Source: Dysgonomonas sp. 25 (GTDB lineage Bacteria; Bacteroidota; Bacteroidia; Bacteroidales; Dysgonomonadaceae). Taken from it: 42,368 nucleotides of DNA. Each line of letters begins with the position of its first letter. Position 1 is the first letter of the stretch. The translations under genes were made by a program, and so were the position numbers. Below, one piece after another: positions 23,304 through 31,036 of this stretch. Below the pieces are notes generated by a model that was not told the DNA's origin, ran no database searches, and saw nothing but the letters and a program-made list of their open reading frames with translations. The stretch is taken from assembly GCF_010501075.1 (NCBI RefSeq), contig NZ_QVMN01000016.1, positions 1 through 42,368 of the forward strand, in the 5' to 3' direction.

Positions 23304-24641
23304 TTAATTTAAGTACTTTTCGATGACCCGTTCTATATCTTCTTTGAGCCCTCTTTTTCGATTTAGAAGGGCTTTGTTTCTTTGTAGAGCCAACAATTCA
23401 TTAATCAAATCAAAATCAGATGGTTCATCTGTACATACTGACTTTAATAAATCAATTTCTCTTTGAATTTTTTCTGCGTGCTTTTCCATCTCTATTTCTT
23501 TATCGTAGATTTTGTTATATATCTGAGATACTGTTTCTGAGAATTTGATGTTATAATAAGCAGCATCTCTGTGCCATATTACTTGTATGGCAACTAATTC
23601 TTGGTTCGTTATAAGTGTTGTTTCTGGTTTTTCATTCTGAACTACACGTTGAGCATTTAGTACTTGTTTGAGTAATTTAATTCTGTACTCAGGTTCATAT
23701 GTTCCCAAATTATCTCCATCTGAATTTACTGCATTCTGTAGATTCCTTCGTATTGGTAGACGATTTTTAGATATATTTCGCTCATCGATCATACTCTGCC
23801 GTAAATCGAGTAACGGTTTCAACCAACTTTGCCCTTTATTGACCAATGCCGATAGAGATTTATCCTCTTTTACTACTGTACATGTCCAGCAACCAAAACG
23901 GCTTTGTCCACAAGAACTATGACTTTTGTCAGTCACTACAGTTGGGCATTCATAATCATCAGCACTAGCATCTAAATAAATTTGGAAAAGCTTTGAGTTA
24001 TCAGCGCCCCAAGGGGAGGTCATCGTGTTGATAATATACCAAACCTCCTCCAGCATAAGTTCTTTAATTGGTGAATAGACAAAAGTGTTTGGATTGTGAG
24101 GATGTTTTGTCAATCTTTTACCCCTTATCTCATGCTTTTTTATAGATTTAGCTCTATTGGCACTCTCTGAACTACGAGTACCAATTAATATAATAGCTTC
24201 TCCGTTTTCTGCGACTTTGTCTGTTAAAAATCTAGACGTAGGTTTGATTTTCATCTTATCGGTACACCAACGAAATGAATTATTTGGAACAGGATAGCCT
24301 CTTCCAATAATATTAACCCAAAATGTATCTTCCAGACGAGGAATTGTTGTTTCAACTCTAATGGGCATACTCATTGATGCTGCAGCTTCTTTTATTTTAG
24401 ATAATACTCCATACACATAAGATTGAATAATGGGGTTTTCGACTAGAGTGTCATTACAAACAACGTGTACTTCTCTTTTTCGATACTCTAAAGGGATTTC
24501 TGAAATTGCTAGCCAAACTAGTTGTAATAAAACTGTAGAATCTTTACCTCCACTAAAACCAATTATCCAAGGACGCAAATTATCTTCGATAAGATATTGG
24601 TCTTTTAATTCCGAAATTATATATTTGATTCGTATTGACAT
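23304..24641 (-). CDS. dndC: DNA phosphorothioation sulfurtransferase DndC
   Basis: A 445-residue PAPS-reductase-like protein. The PP-loop GFSGGKDSTVLL (residues 28-39) binds ATP. The Cys cluster CPTVV...SCGQSRFGCWTCTVV (about 230-256) carries the four cysteines for the Fe-S cluster typical of DndC, and EDKSL follows it as in family members. DndC takes sulphur, normally from the cysteine desulfurase DndA or IscS, and adds it to the DNA backbone together with DndD and DndE. It is the first gene of the operon, preceded by a TAnnTTTG box at 24686-24693. No desulfurase is in the window, so a host IscS-type enzyme probably supplies sulphur. Confidence 0.94.
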   Translation of the reverse strand: MSIRIKYIISELKDQYLIEDNLRPWIIGFSGGKDSTVLLQLVWLAISEIPLEYRKREVHVVCNDTLVENPIIQSYVYGVLSKIKEAAASMSMPIRVETTIPRLEDTFWVNIIGRGYPVPNNSFRWCTDKMKIKPTSRFLTDKVAENGEAIILIGTRSSESANRAKSIKKHEIRGKRLTKHPHNPNTFVYSPIKELMLEEVWYIINTMTSPWGADNSKLFQIYLDASADDYECPTVVTDKSHSSCGQSRFGCWTCTVVKEDKSLSALVNKGQSWLKPLLDLRQSMIDERNISKNRLPIRRNLQNAVNSDGDNLGTYEPEYRIKLLKQVLNAQRVVQNEKPETTLITNQELVAIQVIWHRDAAYYNIKFSETVSQIYNKIYDKEIEMEKHAEKIQREIDLLKSVCTDEPSDFDLINELLALQRNKALLNRKRGLKEDIERVIEKYLN

Positions 24642-24685
24642 ATTATATGATTCGAACTTAACGTAGCTCTTTTGATTTTTATTTA

Positions 24686-24693
24686 CAAAAATA
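24686..24693 (-). promoter_or_regulatory. -7 box of the Dnd operon
   Basis: On the minus strand TATTTTTG fits TAnnTTTG, about 45 bp before the dndC ATG. It begins within the T tail of the upstream terminator hairpin; no good -33 was found. Confidence 0.5.
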
Positions 24694-24727
24694 TAAAAAA
24701 AGACTGAGAGATATAGCCTCTCAGTCT
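24694..24727 (-). terminator. Terminator of the tra operon (minus strand)
   Basis: A perfect 10-bp stem, AGACTGAGAG (24701-24710) with CTCTCAGTCT (24718-24727), loop of 7. On the minus strand the stem is followed by a T run (24694-24700). It separates the leftward tra genes from the Dnd operon. Confidence 0.88.
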
Positions 24728-24757
24728 GCTTAAAACTTTTATAATAAGAGAAATATT

Positions 24758-24865
24758 CTATTCCACCTCCTCATTCCACAGTTCCACATCACTTGGAGCC
24801 GTCACCATTGAATAGATAATACTTATCCAAGTAGTGATATACGAAATTACCATCATGGTCATCAT
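24758..24865 (-). CDS. Small ORF (35 aa) after traQ
   Basis: MMTMMVISYITTWISIIYSM at the start makes one hydrophobic helix, followed by a short acidic tail ending WNEEVE. It starts 2 bp after the traQ stop and ends 30 bp before the operon terminator, good spacing for a real last gene. No family is recognised. Confidence 0.45.
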   Translation of the reverse strand: MMTMMVISYITTWISIIYSMVTAPSDVELWNEEVE

Positions 24866-24867
24866 GG

Positions 24868-25293
24868 CTATTCCTCCTCCGAATTGTCATTATTGAACGA
24901 AAACGAGAGAAATGAGCTATTTCCAAATGAATCGAAGAAATAGATGTCTATAACTGCTTGATCTTCCGATTCCGAAGTGTAATATAAACGGAACGTTTCT
25001 TTGGTTAAGTCGTAATAGTCATTGGGCAGAAATACTGTGCCATCATCCATTTTGAGAGTACCTTGTCCATCGGGCTGAAAGTATCGCAGTTGGTAGGTTG
25101 TATTTTCGTATCTGCCATAACGATTCAGTTGACATCTGATCTCTGCTGTCTCTCCTTTCTTTAACCTTTTCGGGACAGGCAGGTGAGTTATTTCGAATGT
25201 ATAATCCTGACGAACATCAATATCGCTGCTACAGGCACAAACGATACATGCTATCAGTATCGTGTATATTATATAGGATGCTATTTTTTTCAT
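24868..25293 (-). CDS. traQ: TraQ-like conjugation lipoprotein (DUF3872)
   Basis: A 141-residue protein with a lipoprotein signal (MKKIASYIIYTILIACIVCACSS, Cys about 19-21). The body starts FEITHLPVPKRLKKGETAEIRCQLNR and contains YQLRYFQPDGQGTL and TFRLYYTS, a small beta-sandwich pattern that I associate with DUF3872/TraQ of Bacteroides conjugative transposons. It sits at the end of the tra set, as traQ does in CTnDOT. Its exact role in transfer is not known. Confidence 0.82.
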   Translation of the reverse strand: MKKIASYIIYTILIACIVCACSSDIDVRQDYTFEITHLPVPKRLKKGETAEIRCQLNRYGRYENTTYQLRYFQPDGQGTLKMDDGTVFLPNDYYDLTKETFRLYYTSESEDQAVIDIYFFDSFGNSSFLSFSFNNDNSEEE

Positions 25294-25325
25294 TTTGTAT
25301 ATTTATTATTCGATTATTAAACGAA

Positions 25326-25787
25326 TTACAGGAAAAGGAATTTCCCTTTTATTGTATTATTCATCAGTATTTCAGCATTTTCTTTATTGTATGCTACTAA
25401 CATAGACCCGTTTCTGGGCTGCATGCCTTGTGTACCATCTGTTTTAAAGAACCTGATACGATTATACAGGAACTTAATCGCTGTAGCATGTTTGAGGACA
25501 ATATCGTGGAACCATTTGGCTTCAATCTTTGCAAATACCAAAGCGATACCATTATTATGCTCTGCCATTTTAGTTAGAAATTGCTGTATTAAAGGATTGG
25601 AATAAGGAGGATTAAGCCATACCCGTCCTTCCCATTGTTGTGCCAATCCGTTGTCTTTAATGCTATAAAACCTCTTTGCTGACTGATTTAGCTTGAACGC
25701 ATCTTCCGATGAGGCCGGATCTAAATCAAATTGCCCAAGTGATTTTATAATCTCTTTGGGTGTGTACCATTCATCATTCTGTTTCAT
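25326..25787 (-). CDS. Phage-type DNA N6-adenine methyltransferase (Dam family)
   Basis: A 153-residue protein starting MKQNDEWYTPKEIIKSL, with FDLDPASS (about 20-27), WLNPPYSNP (catalytic NPPY, about 58-66) and a C-terminal RIRFFKTDGTQGMQPRNGSMLVAY. This is the short phage N6-adenine methylase family, and the size fits. It starts 2 bp after the traO stop and lies where CTnDOT carries traP (a primase-like gene). It may protect transferred DNA from restriction in the recipient. The target sequence cannot be read off. Confidence 0.85.
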   Translation of the reverse strand: MKQNDEWYTPKEIIKSLGQFDLDPASSEDAFKLNQSAKRFYSIKDNGLAQQWEGRVWLNPPYSNPLIQQFLTKMAEHNNGIALVFAKIEAKWFHDIVLKHATAIKFLYNRIRFFKTDGTQGMQPRNGSMLVAYNKENAEILMNNTIKGKFLFL

Positions 25788-25789
25788 AA

Positions 25790-26371
25790 CTAATTTATTA
25801 TAAATTTTATACCTATACCCACTTGTGTATGGAACTTGCTAACATCCGAGCCGAGTAATATTCGTTCCCTTGCATTGATTAATAATACAAGCCTATCCGA
25901 GAGATACGTTTCTATCTCAAAAGACACTGCACCGCCATACAGGAAATTATCTTCACTCGTAATGGTCGCTCCGTCAAACAATAGTTCCTTTCCCCAGTTA
26001 ATTATTTCATAACCTGCCATCGCCGAAGCTCCAACAGAAAAGAATACCGTTTTGGACGGATCGGATAAGAATTTGTAATAATACCCACCTTCGGCGGTTA
26101 TCTGCGATAGAGGAATGAGAATATTCTTATATTCGTGTTTCTTTTGCAGATACTCTGCACCAAAGGTCCATCTGTTACCATTCTTCGTGTAAGTTGACAG
26201 AGCAACACCTCCGAAAAACGCCTGCCCATCCTCGTTTTTGAATTTGAAACCATCGACAGCACCACCTGTTACCTGAATCCCTTTTTGTCCCGGTAAGTAG
26301 CGTTGAGCCTGAGCCTGCCCGGTCAGGACAAGGCTCAGAATAAATACTAATGTTATTTTATATCTATACAT
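25790..26371 (-). CDS. traO: Conjugal transfer protein TraO
   Basis: A 193-residue protein with a signal peptide ending near AQAQ (residue 22) and beta-strand repeats: YLPGQKGIQVTGGAVDGF, FGAEYLQKKHEYKNILIP, TAEGGYYYKF and the last strand HTQVGIGIKFIIN. This matches the TraO family of Bacteroides elements, an outer-membrane beta-barrel-like component of the mating apparatus. It lies between traN and a methylase gene. Confidence 0.87.
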   Translation of the reverse strand: MYRYKITLVFILSLVLTGQAQAQRYLPGQKGIQVTGGAVDGFKFKNEDGQAFFGGVALSTYTKNGNRWTFGAEYLQKKHEYKNILIPLSQITAEGGYYYKFLSDPSKTVFFSVGASAMAGYEIINWGKELLFDGATITSEDNFLYGGAVSFEIETYLSDRLVLLINARERILLGSDVSKFHTQVGIGIKFIIN

Positions 26372-26400
26372 CTGTTATCGTATTTAATGTTTAATAAAAA

Positions 26401-26411
26401 GGTCTGTGACC
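26401..26411. repeat. GGTCTGCGACC-type mini-palindrome (traO-traN gap)
   Basis: GGTCTGTGACC, one base from the GGTCTGCGACC form seen at 28830-28840 and 38028-38038. GGTC and GACC pair around a 3-nt centre. On the minus strand it is followed by a T-rich stretch, so it may act as a weak terminator. Confidence 0.6.
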
Positions 26412-26417
26412 TTCATC

Positions 26418-27401
26418 TTACTTCACTTTTAGTTCATTAATCTCCTCCGCTCTTAATAAATCCTCGTTCTCAATGATAAAGGATTGATTGCGGCCGCCAT
26501 TTTTCTCAAAGAGTTCGATGATTAGATGCTTATCGTTAGGGATGGTAATTTTATCAATGGTAAATACTGTTCGCTCTGTCTGGTTTCCTCCTACTTGTGA
26601 TACGAAATTGTAAGCCCGAAGTGGATAGATAACCGTTTCCTGAATAGCCGTTTGTTTGGCAATTTTCTTATCGACAATTTTCATCCGTATAAAATCAATA
26701 TCAAAAGGCACATTGGAGGAATTTTTAATCAAGGTATGCAGATACAAGAGGTTATTATGTGAATAAATCCCTTTAAGTAAGTATTGCACTCCAAAACGTT
26801 TACTGCCGATATGTTTTACTAATCGTTTGTCGTTTTTATAGATGGAACGATTAATAAGATGCACTAAACGAGGTGATTCGCTACCCAATTCCTGTAAATA
26901 GATTTCCATGCTGTTATTCGGGCGATTGGTTGCTATACCATCATGCATAAAATCTTTCATCTCAATGTTTAACTTTTCAGGTTCATCGGCATATTTGACA
27001 TTGAAAGTGTAATAGCTGCCTTCTTCGGTTATGACCGCCATATTGGTCTCCGTTTCGAACTGACGGATAGCCGCTTTTACTCGCAAAATATTTTCAGAAG
27101 GTCCTGCTTTGCCGGCAATGATATTATTGGAGCCCAAATCCACATAGCGGATGGATGCCGGAAAGATGATATGCACGGTTTTATCAAAAGTCACTTCCAA
27201 ACCATACGGCGGAATCATTCTATCAAAAGTTATTTTCTTGGATAGTCCCTCGTAATAATCTCCGTAAGTCGGTTTGAGCACCTGTTGCAAATCGTCTTGT
27301 ATCTTTTCTGATGTTTCGTTAACGATAACTGTTTTTTCTGTCTGCGCATTGATATTGAATGTTGCCAACAACATTGCAAATGCGATTATATATTTTCTCA
27401 T
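26418..27401 (-). CDS. traN: Conjugative transposon protein TraN (DUF4138)
   Basis: A 327-residue protein from ATG 27401, giving a clean signal peptide (MRKYIIAFAMLLATFNINAQ). An upstream in-frame ATG at 27452 would translate part of an intergenic repeat and is rejected. Features include VIFDKTVHIIFPASIRYVDLG, AGPSENILRVKAA and LYLHTLIKNSSNVPFDIDFIRMKI, the pattern of TraN/DUF4138, thought to correspond to VirB9 in the type IV secretion core. It follows traM and precedes traO. Confidence 0.88.
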   Translation of the reverse strand: MRKYIIAFAMLLATFNINAQTEKTVIVNETSEKIQDDLQQVLKPTYGDYYEGLSKKITFDRMIPPYGLEVTFDKTVHIIFPASIRYVDLGSNNIIAGKAGPSENILRVKAAIRQFETETNMAVITEEGSYYTFNVKYADEPEKLNIEMKDFMHDGIATNRPNNSMEIYLQELGSESPRLVHLINRSIYKNDKRLVKHIGSKRFGVQYLLKGIYSHNNLLYLHTLIKNSSNVPFDIDFIRMKIVDKKIAKQTAIQETVIYPLRAYNFVSQVGGNQTERTVFTIDKITIPNDKHLIIELFEKNGGRNQSFIIENEDLLRAEEINELKVK

Positions 27402-27429
27402 TTGTTTTTTCTTTTCTGTTATTAAATTA

Positions 27430-27501
27430 TTGGCGAATCTGCCAATTGGCAAATTTTCGAATTAAACCATTGGCACATCGGCATATTATCACATTGACTA
27501 A
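27430..27501. repeat. Degenerate 8-bp-period repeat, traN-traM gap (9 units)
   Basis: Nine contiguous 8-bp units fit TTnnCnnA loosely (for example TTGGCGAA, TTGGCACA, TTATCACA), up to and over the traM stop codon. Unit phase is kept exactly over 72 bp. Confidence 0.75.
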
Positions 27502-28790
27502 TTAGCCTTCGGCATAAGCATGACTCGATATCCCGATTTGAGTGTAACCTTTACTTGCCTGATTTTCTTCTGCATATAAGCCGATATGCCCTGTATCGCC
27601 CCTTTGCTTAGATCGGAACTTAGCTGTGCCCCAGCACTCTGTGTCATGGTAAAACTGGTCCCGACACTATTTCCCATGTTGGCGACAATCTCTTTGGCTG
27701 CATTCATTTCCAATGAGCCGGGAATATAGATTCCTTTCTGCCCGTCGGAATCGAATGTTACCATTTCTACAGGTACGATTGTTCCCTGATACTCAATCGA
27801 ACTGATCAGAATATCCAACCGTTCGCCCTGTATCTTGGCGACACCTGTCAGAATTGTATTTTCGGGGATAATCATTGTACCTGCCATTAGTGGCTCGGTC
27901 AAACGCATCCGGGTGGTCTGTCCGTCTACTATCGTCTGGTCATCATGGATAACTGCCGAGATGGTATTTTTCTCCGACACGCCTGTTTCTCCGCCCATCG
28001 TGTTGAATCCCATGTTTCGGGCTTGGTCATACATTCGAAAAAGGTCTTCATTGCTCATATTCTGAGCCAATGCCGATACCGTTTGTTTGTGTATCTGTCT
28101 GATGGGACTGATCTTTGTTTTGCCATTATTGGAAGAATTATCCTTACCGTAATTATCAATCTTACTTTTCAGAGAGTTATTATTGCTCGTTTGCCCAAAC
28201 GGCTCACCTTGCTGTCCCTGCGGCATATATTTCGCTGCCATCTCGTAAGATTTTTCCATTAGCAGAAGTTGTTCATCCATTGTGTTTTTGGTATTCTCAG
28301 CCTCCTGCATTTTAGTTTCCAGTTCCTCCAGCTTCTTTATCATCTCTTCCTTTTCGGGATCGTTATTGGGCTTTTCATAGAAATTACCCAATGTTTTGTT
28401 AATGTCCTGATAGGAAGAAATGGAGTTATTGATAGGTGCTTCCTTCACATCTTTTGTCAGATCATCGCCTAAATGAAGGCTTACCTTTTCTTTCTTGGAA
28501 TTTTCCAACATGTCGGCATAGCCTTGGAGCGAATGCATCCGCTCCTTTTGTCGCTCTTTCATCTGTTCCTGTTCATAAGCATCTTTTTTATCATCAATAA
28601 TCCCATCTCCTTTGGGATCGGGTATATCGGCATTAAATCCCATGCCTATCTGCTCCTTGGCTTTATCCTCGTCCGAAGGTGAGAATATCAGCCAGATACA
28701 TCCCGCACAAACAATCGCCATCAATGCGAAAACCGCATATTTGATAAGCTTTTGTTCCTGCTCTGCTGTTATTTTTCTTTTTTCGCTCAT
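27498..28790 (-). CDS. traM: Conjugative transposon protein TraM
   Basis: A 430-residue protein with a cytoplasmic start, one membrane helix (about 15-30, YAVFALMAIVCAGCIWLIF), a long charged coiled-coil region (about 60-190, EKEEMIKKLEELETKMQEAE) and a C-terminal domain of about 170 residues (VDGQTTRMRLTEPLMAGTMIIPENTILTG, KGIYIPGSLEMNAAKEIVANMGNS). This is the TraM family, whose C-terminal part corresponds to the VirB10 fold spanning the periplasm. Its stop overlaps the 8-bp repeat array. Confidence 0.9.
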   Translation of the reverse strand: MSEKRKITAEQEQKLIKYAVFALMAIVCAGCIWLIFSPSDEDKAKEQIGMGFNADIPDPKGDGIIDDKKDAYEQEQMKERQKERMHSLQGYADMLENSKKEKVSLHLGDDLTKDVKEAPINNSISSYQDINKTLGNFYEKPNNDPEKEEMIKKLEELETKMQEAENTKNTMDEQLLLMEKSYEMAAKYMPQGQQGEPFGQTSNNNSLKSKIDNYGKDNSSNNGKTKISPIRQIHKQTVSALAQNMSNEDLFRMYDQARNMGFNTMGGETGVSEKNTISAVIHDDQTIVDGQTTRMRLTEPLMAGTMIIPENTILTGVAKIQGERLDILISSIEYQGTIVPVEMVTFDSDGQKGIYIPGSLEMNAAKEIVANMGNSVGTSFTMTQSAGAQLSSDLSKGAIQGISAYMQKKIRQVKVTLKSGYRVMLMPKAN

Positions 28791-28809
28791 ATTATTTTAC
28801 GTTTTTATA

Positions 28810-29139
28810 CTATAATGGATTAACAAGAGGGTCTGCGACCCTTATACTGTTCAAAGCCGAAGTATTGATCTCCGAATCCAAAAATTCGGAATCCCACTCG
28901 CTTGGCTTTATCCTTTCCAACTTCAACTGTCTGATATGTTCTATCTTGAGTTGTTCCTTTCGTTCCTGTTCCCTGCCCCAATTTGCAATGGATGTAAATG
29001 TGAAGTAGAGATTGAGAATCGTAAACAAGAGAAGCATAATCAGAATAACAGTCAGTCGCTTATCGGGAGTGATCTCTCCGCAAAGGCCTTTGAGTTTGTC
29101 CTCAAGCCAATACCCCAGTTCTTTTATTCGCTCTTTCAT
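28810..29139 (-). CDS. traL: Conjugative transposon protein TraL (DUF3989)
   Basis: A 109-residue protein from ATG 29139 (MKERIKELGYWLEDKLKGLCG); a TTG seven codons upstream is rejected. One membrane helix at about 31-50 (LTVILIMLLLFTILNLYFTF). Length and order (traK-traL-traM) match DUF3989/TraL. The C-terminal codons (SIRVADPLVNPL) run through a GGTCTGCGACC-type palindrome. Confidence 0.85.
   Translation of the reverse strand: MKERIKELGYWLEDKLKGLCGEITPDKRLTVILIMLLLFTILNLYFTFTSIANWGREQERKEQLKIEHIRQLKLERIKPSEWDSEFLDSEINTSALNSIRVADPLVNPL
28828..28842. repeat. AGGGTCTGCGACCCT mini-palindrome in the end of traL
   Basis: Same core GGTCTGCGACC as 38028-38038, with 6-bp arms around TGC, inside the last codons of traL. 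Confidence 0.65.
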
Positions 29140-29161
29140 AATTCTTCGTGGTTTAGCCAAG

Positions 29162-29187
29162 TCCCCCTTCGGGGATTTAGGGGGTTG
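29162..29187. repeat. C/G-run intergenic hairpin (traL-traK gap)
   Basis: CCCCCTTCGGGG followed by ATTTAGGGGG. A close relative, CCCCCTTCGGGGG with ATTGAGGGGG, is in the chromosomal repeat mosaic near 514-536. The same family therefore occurs inside and outside the element. Confidence 0.7.
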
Positions 29188-29811
29188 TTATCGGTCAAGA
29201 ACTCTCAAATCCTTATTTTCTCTGATCTTGAATCCTTCAATCGTAAATCCATGCGGATTATTATCGGAGCGAATAGAGTTCAGAAGCCTACAAGTAGTTG
29301 TCAGACTGCGTTCCGTGATATTACTCTCTCGGATAATCATCTGTTTGGCATAAGTAGCCACCTCGTAAGGATATACATTCAGATTGCAGGAAATACTATC
29401 CACCTGAATACTCTGGTTGATATTTCCCGAAATTATCCGATTGTAATATCCCTTTTCCGACAAGTCTTTGTAATAGTTGAAAGCCGATCGATCCGAAAGG
29501 AACAATGCCCGTTGGATATTACTTTCAATGGCAGACTTGTCGGGTGACAGGGTAAAGAACAGTTCATGAAACCGTTTGACGTGTTCGCGAGCTTCCACAG
29601 GTCTGTTCTGCGACAAGTCCTGCGAAAGGGCAAGCATCAACGATTTTCCGTTATCCAGCACATAGATCTTCTGGCGTTGTGCTTCTGCAAAGCGGTAAGC
29701 ACTATACACGGAATATCCCGCGACAATAGCACATAAGCAGAGAAAGACAATGCCGAAGATGCGGAGTTGTTTAAAGCTCGATTCGATGTTTTTTAGTGAT
29801 TTAAATTCCAT
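29188..29811 (-). CDS. traK: Conjugative transposon protein TraK
   Basis: A 207-residue protein with one N-terminal membrane helix (about 17-38, LRIFGIVFLCLCAIVAGYSVYSAY) and a periplasmic domain (RQKIYVLDNGKSLMLALSQ, NRPVEAREHVKRFHELFFTL, NRIISGNINQSIQVDSISCNL). This is the TraK family of Bacteroides transposons, corresponding to VirB8. Between traJ and traL as usual. Confidence 0.92.
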   Translation of the reverse strand: MEFKSLKNIESSFKQLRIFGIVFLCLCAIVAGYSVYSAYRFAEAQRQKIYVLDNGKSLMLALSQDLSQNRPVEAREHVKRFHELFFTLSPDKSAIESNIQRALFLSDRSAFNYYKDLSEKGYYNRIISGNINQSIQVDSISCNLNVYPYEVATYAKQMIIRESNITERSLTTTCRLLNSIRSDNNPHGFTIEGFKIRENKDLRVLDR

Positions 29812-29812
29812 T

Positions 29813-29917
29813 AGTTCAATGTGATAATTTGAAAATGTGCCGATGTGTCAATGAAAATTACAGAGCCTTGTAATCCATTACTCATTGGCAAATTGGCATG
29901 TTAAACAATTGGCTCAT
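29813..29917. repeat. Degenerate 8-bp-period repeats in inverted arrangement, traK-traJ gap
   Basis: Five units of the nTnnnnAT type (29813-29852, for example GTGCCGAT, GTGTCAAT) and five units of the opposite-strand type TnnCnnAT (29878-29917, for example TGGCAAAT, TGGCTCAT). The two blocks face each other, as in the chromosomal locus at 658-732. Confidence 0.65.
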
Positions 29918-29956
29918 TTGTTATCGGTCTTGTAAGTAATAATTGGGAGCGGTGGC

Positions 29957-30949
29957 TCACCGTCCTTTTAGTCTTCCCATAATATTTCCGGCAGCAGCCC
30001 CTGCGGCACCTCCTGCCATCGCACTGGCTTTGGTCGCTGTTTGGTTGACATTCTTACCGAAATTCCCCATACCACCAGCCGAGATAATCCACCCAGCAAC
30101 AGTCGGTATTGTGAAATACCCGATAATACCCATTATCAAAAAGAGAATATAGATGACATCAGAGCTATCTATCGAGAAGTTTGGGTCGGTCTGCATACGC
30201 ACAATATCTGCCTGAAGCATTAAAGACTGTAGCCTTGCCAATATCGTACTGAACAGATCGGAGACGGGCAACCATAGATAGACCGATATATAGCGTGTGA
30301 TCCATTGCGTGAGGGTAGACTGAAAACCATCCCAGACTGAAATAGCAAAAGCAATCGGGCCGAGGATGGCAAGAACAATCAAAAAGAAAGTTCGTATCAC
30401 ATCTATAACCAATGCTGCTGCTTTAAACAATATTTCCAATAGCTCTCGAAAAGCCTCCCGTATCCATTTCTTAGCTTCATACATACTCTTTTCAAGATAT
30501 AATCCGACTTTTGTTCCCACATCGGTTATCCCCAATTCGTCCAGTTTAGCATCCCAAATCTCATTGTCTACCAGATAAGCTGTTTCGGGATTTTTCCGCA
30601 TTATCTCGTATTCCAATTGGTCTTTTTGTTGGGCGTACTTGTTCATGTCAAATGTTTCGGATTGGAGCATTCCATGCGTTCCCTGTACAACGGGACTCAT
30701 AATGCTATTGATAGTTCCCAACACGACAGACGGAAAGAACATGATGCACAAACCAATCGCAAAAGGACGAAGAAGAGGATACACATCTATTGGTTCTGCT
30801 CGCGAGAGGGATTGCCACACCCTGTAAGCCACATAGAACAAGGCTCCCAATCCGGCAATTCCTTTGGCTACCCCGACCATGTTGCTGCACAAGGGCATCA
30901 TTTGGTCGTAGAGCGTACGCAGTGTTTCGTGAAATTGATCGAAATCCAT
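29957..30949 (-). CDS. traJ: Conjugative transposon protein TraJ
   Basis: A 330-residue polytopic inner-membrane protein with helices at about 24-42, 60-82, 180-205, 225-245 and 270-295. MVGVAKGIAGLGALFYVAYRVW and PLLRPFAIGLCIMFFPSVVLG are typical of TraJ, which corresponds to VirB6 in the mating channel. The C-terminus is Gly/Ala-rich (MAGGAAGAAAGNIMGRLKGR). It lies between traK and traI. Confidence 0.92.
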   Translation of the reverse strand: MDFDQFHETLRTLYDQMMPLCSNMVGVAKGIAGLGALFYVAYRVWQSLSRAEPIDVYPLLRPFAIGLCIMFFPSVVLGTINSIMSPVVQGTHGMLQSETFDMNKYAQQKDQLEYEIMRKNPETAYLVDNEIWDAKLDELGITDVGTKVGLYLEKSMYEAKKWIREAFRELLEILFKAAALVIDVIRTFFLIVLAILGPIAFAISVWDGFQSTLTQWITRYISVYLWLPVSDLFSTILARLQSLMLQADIVRMQTDPNFSIDSSDVIYILFLIMGIIGYFTIPTVAGWIISAGGMGNFGKNVNQTATKASAMAGGAAGAAAGNIMGRLKGR

Positions 30950-30958
30950 AAATTTAAA

Positions 30959-31030
30959 TTTGAAAATTTTACAATTAGCAAATTCGAAAATGAAGGCATT
31001 TGCTAATCTCCGAATTTGCTTATTTGCTCA
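30959..31030. repeat. Degenerate 8-bp-period repeat, traJ-traI gap (9 units)
   Basis: Nine contiguous units, mostly TTnnnnnA (TTAGCAAA, TTTGCTAA, TTTGCTCA). ATTAGCAAA/TTTGCTAAT and GCAAATTCG/CGAATTTGC form alternative perfect 9-bp stems in the same stretch. Confidence 0.7.
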
Positions 31031-31036
31031 TTGGTT

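Noticed and set aside
27402-27452. Longer N-terminus for TraN
   Set aside because: It would translate the 8-bp repeat and destroy the signal peptide.
27430-31030. 8-bp arrays as CRISPR
   Set aside because: Units are 8 bp, degenerate and without spacers; no cas genes in the window.
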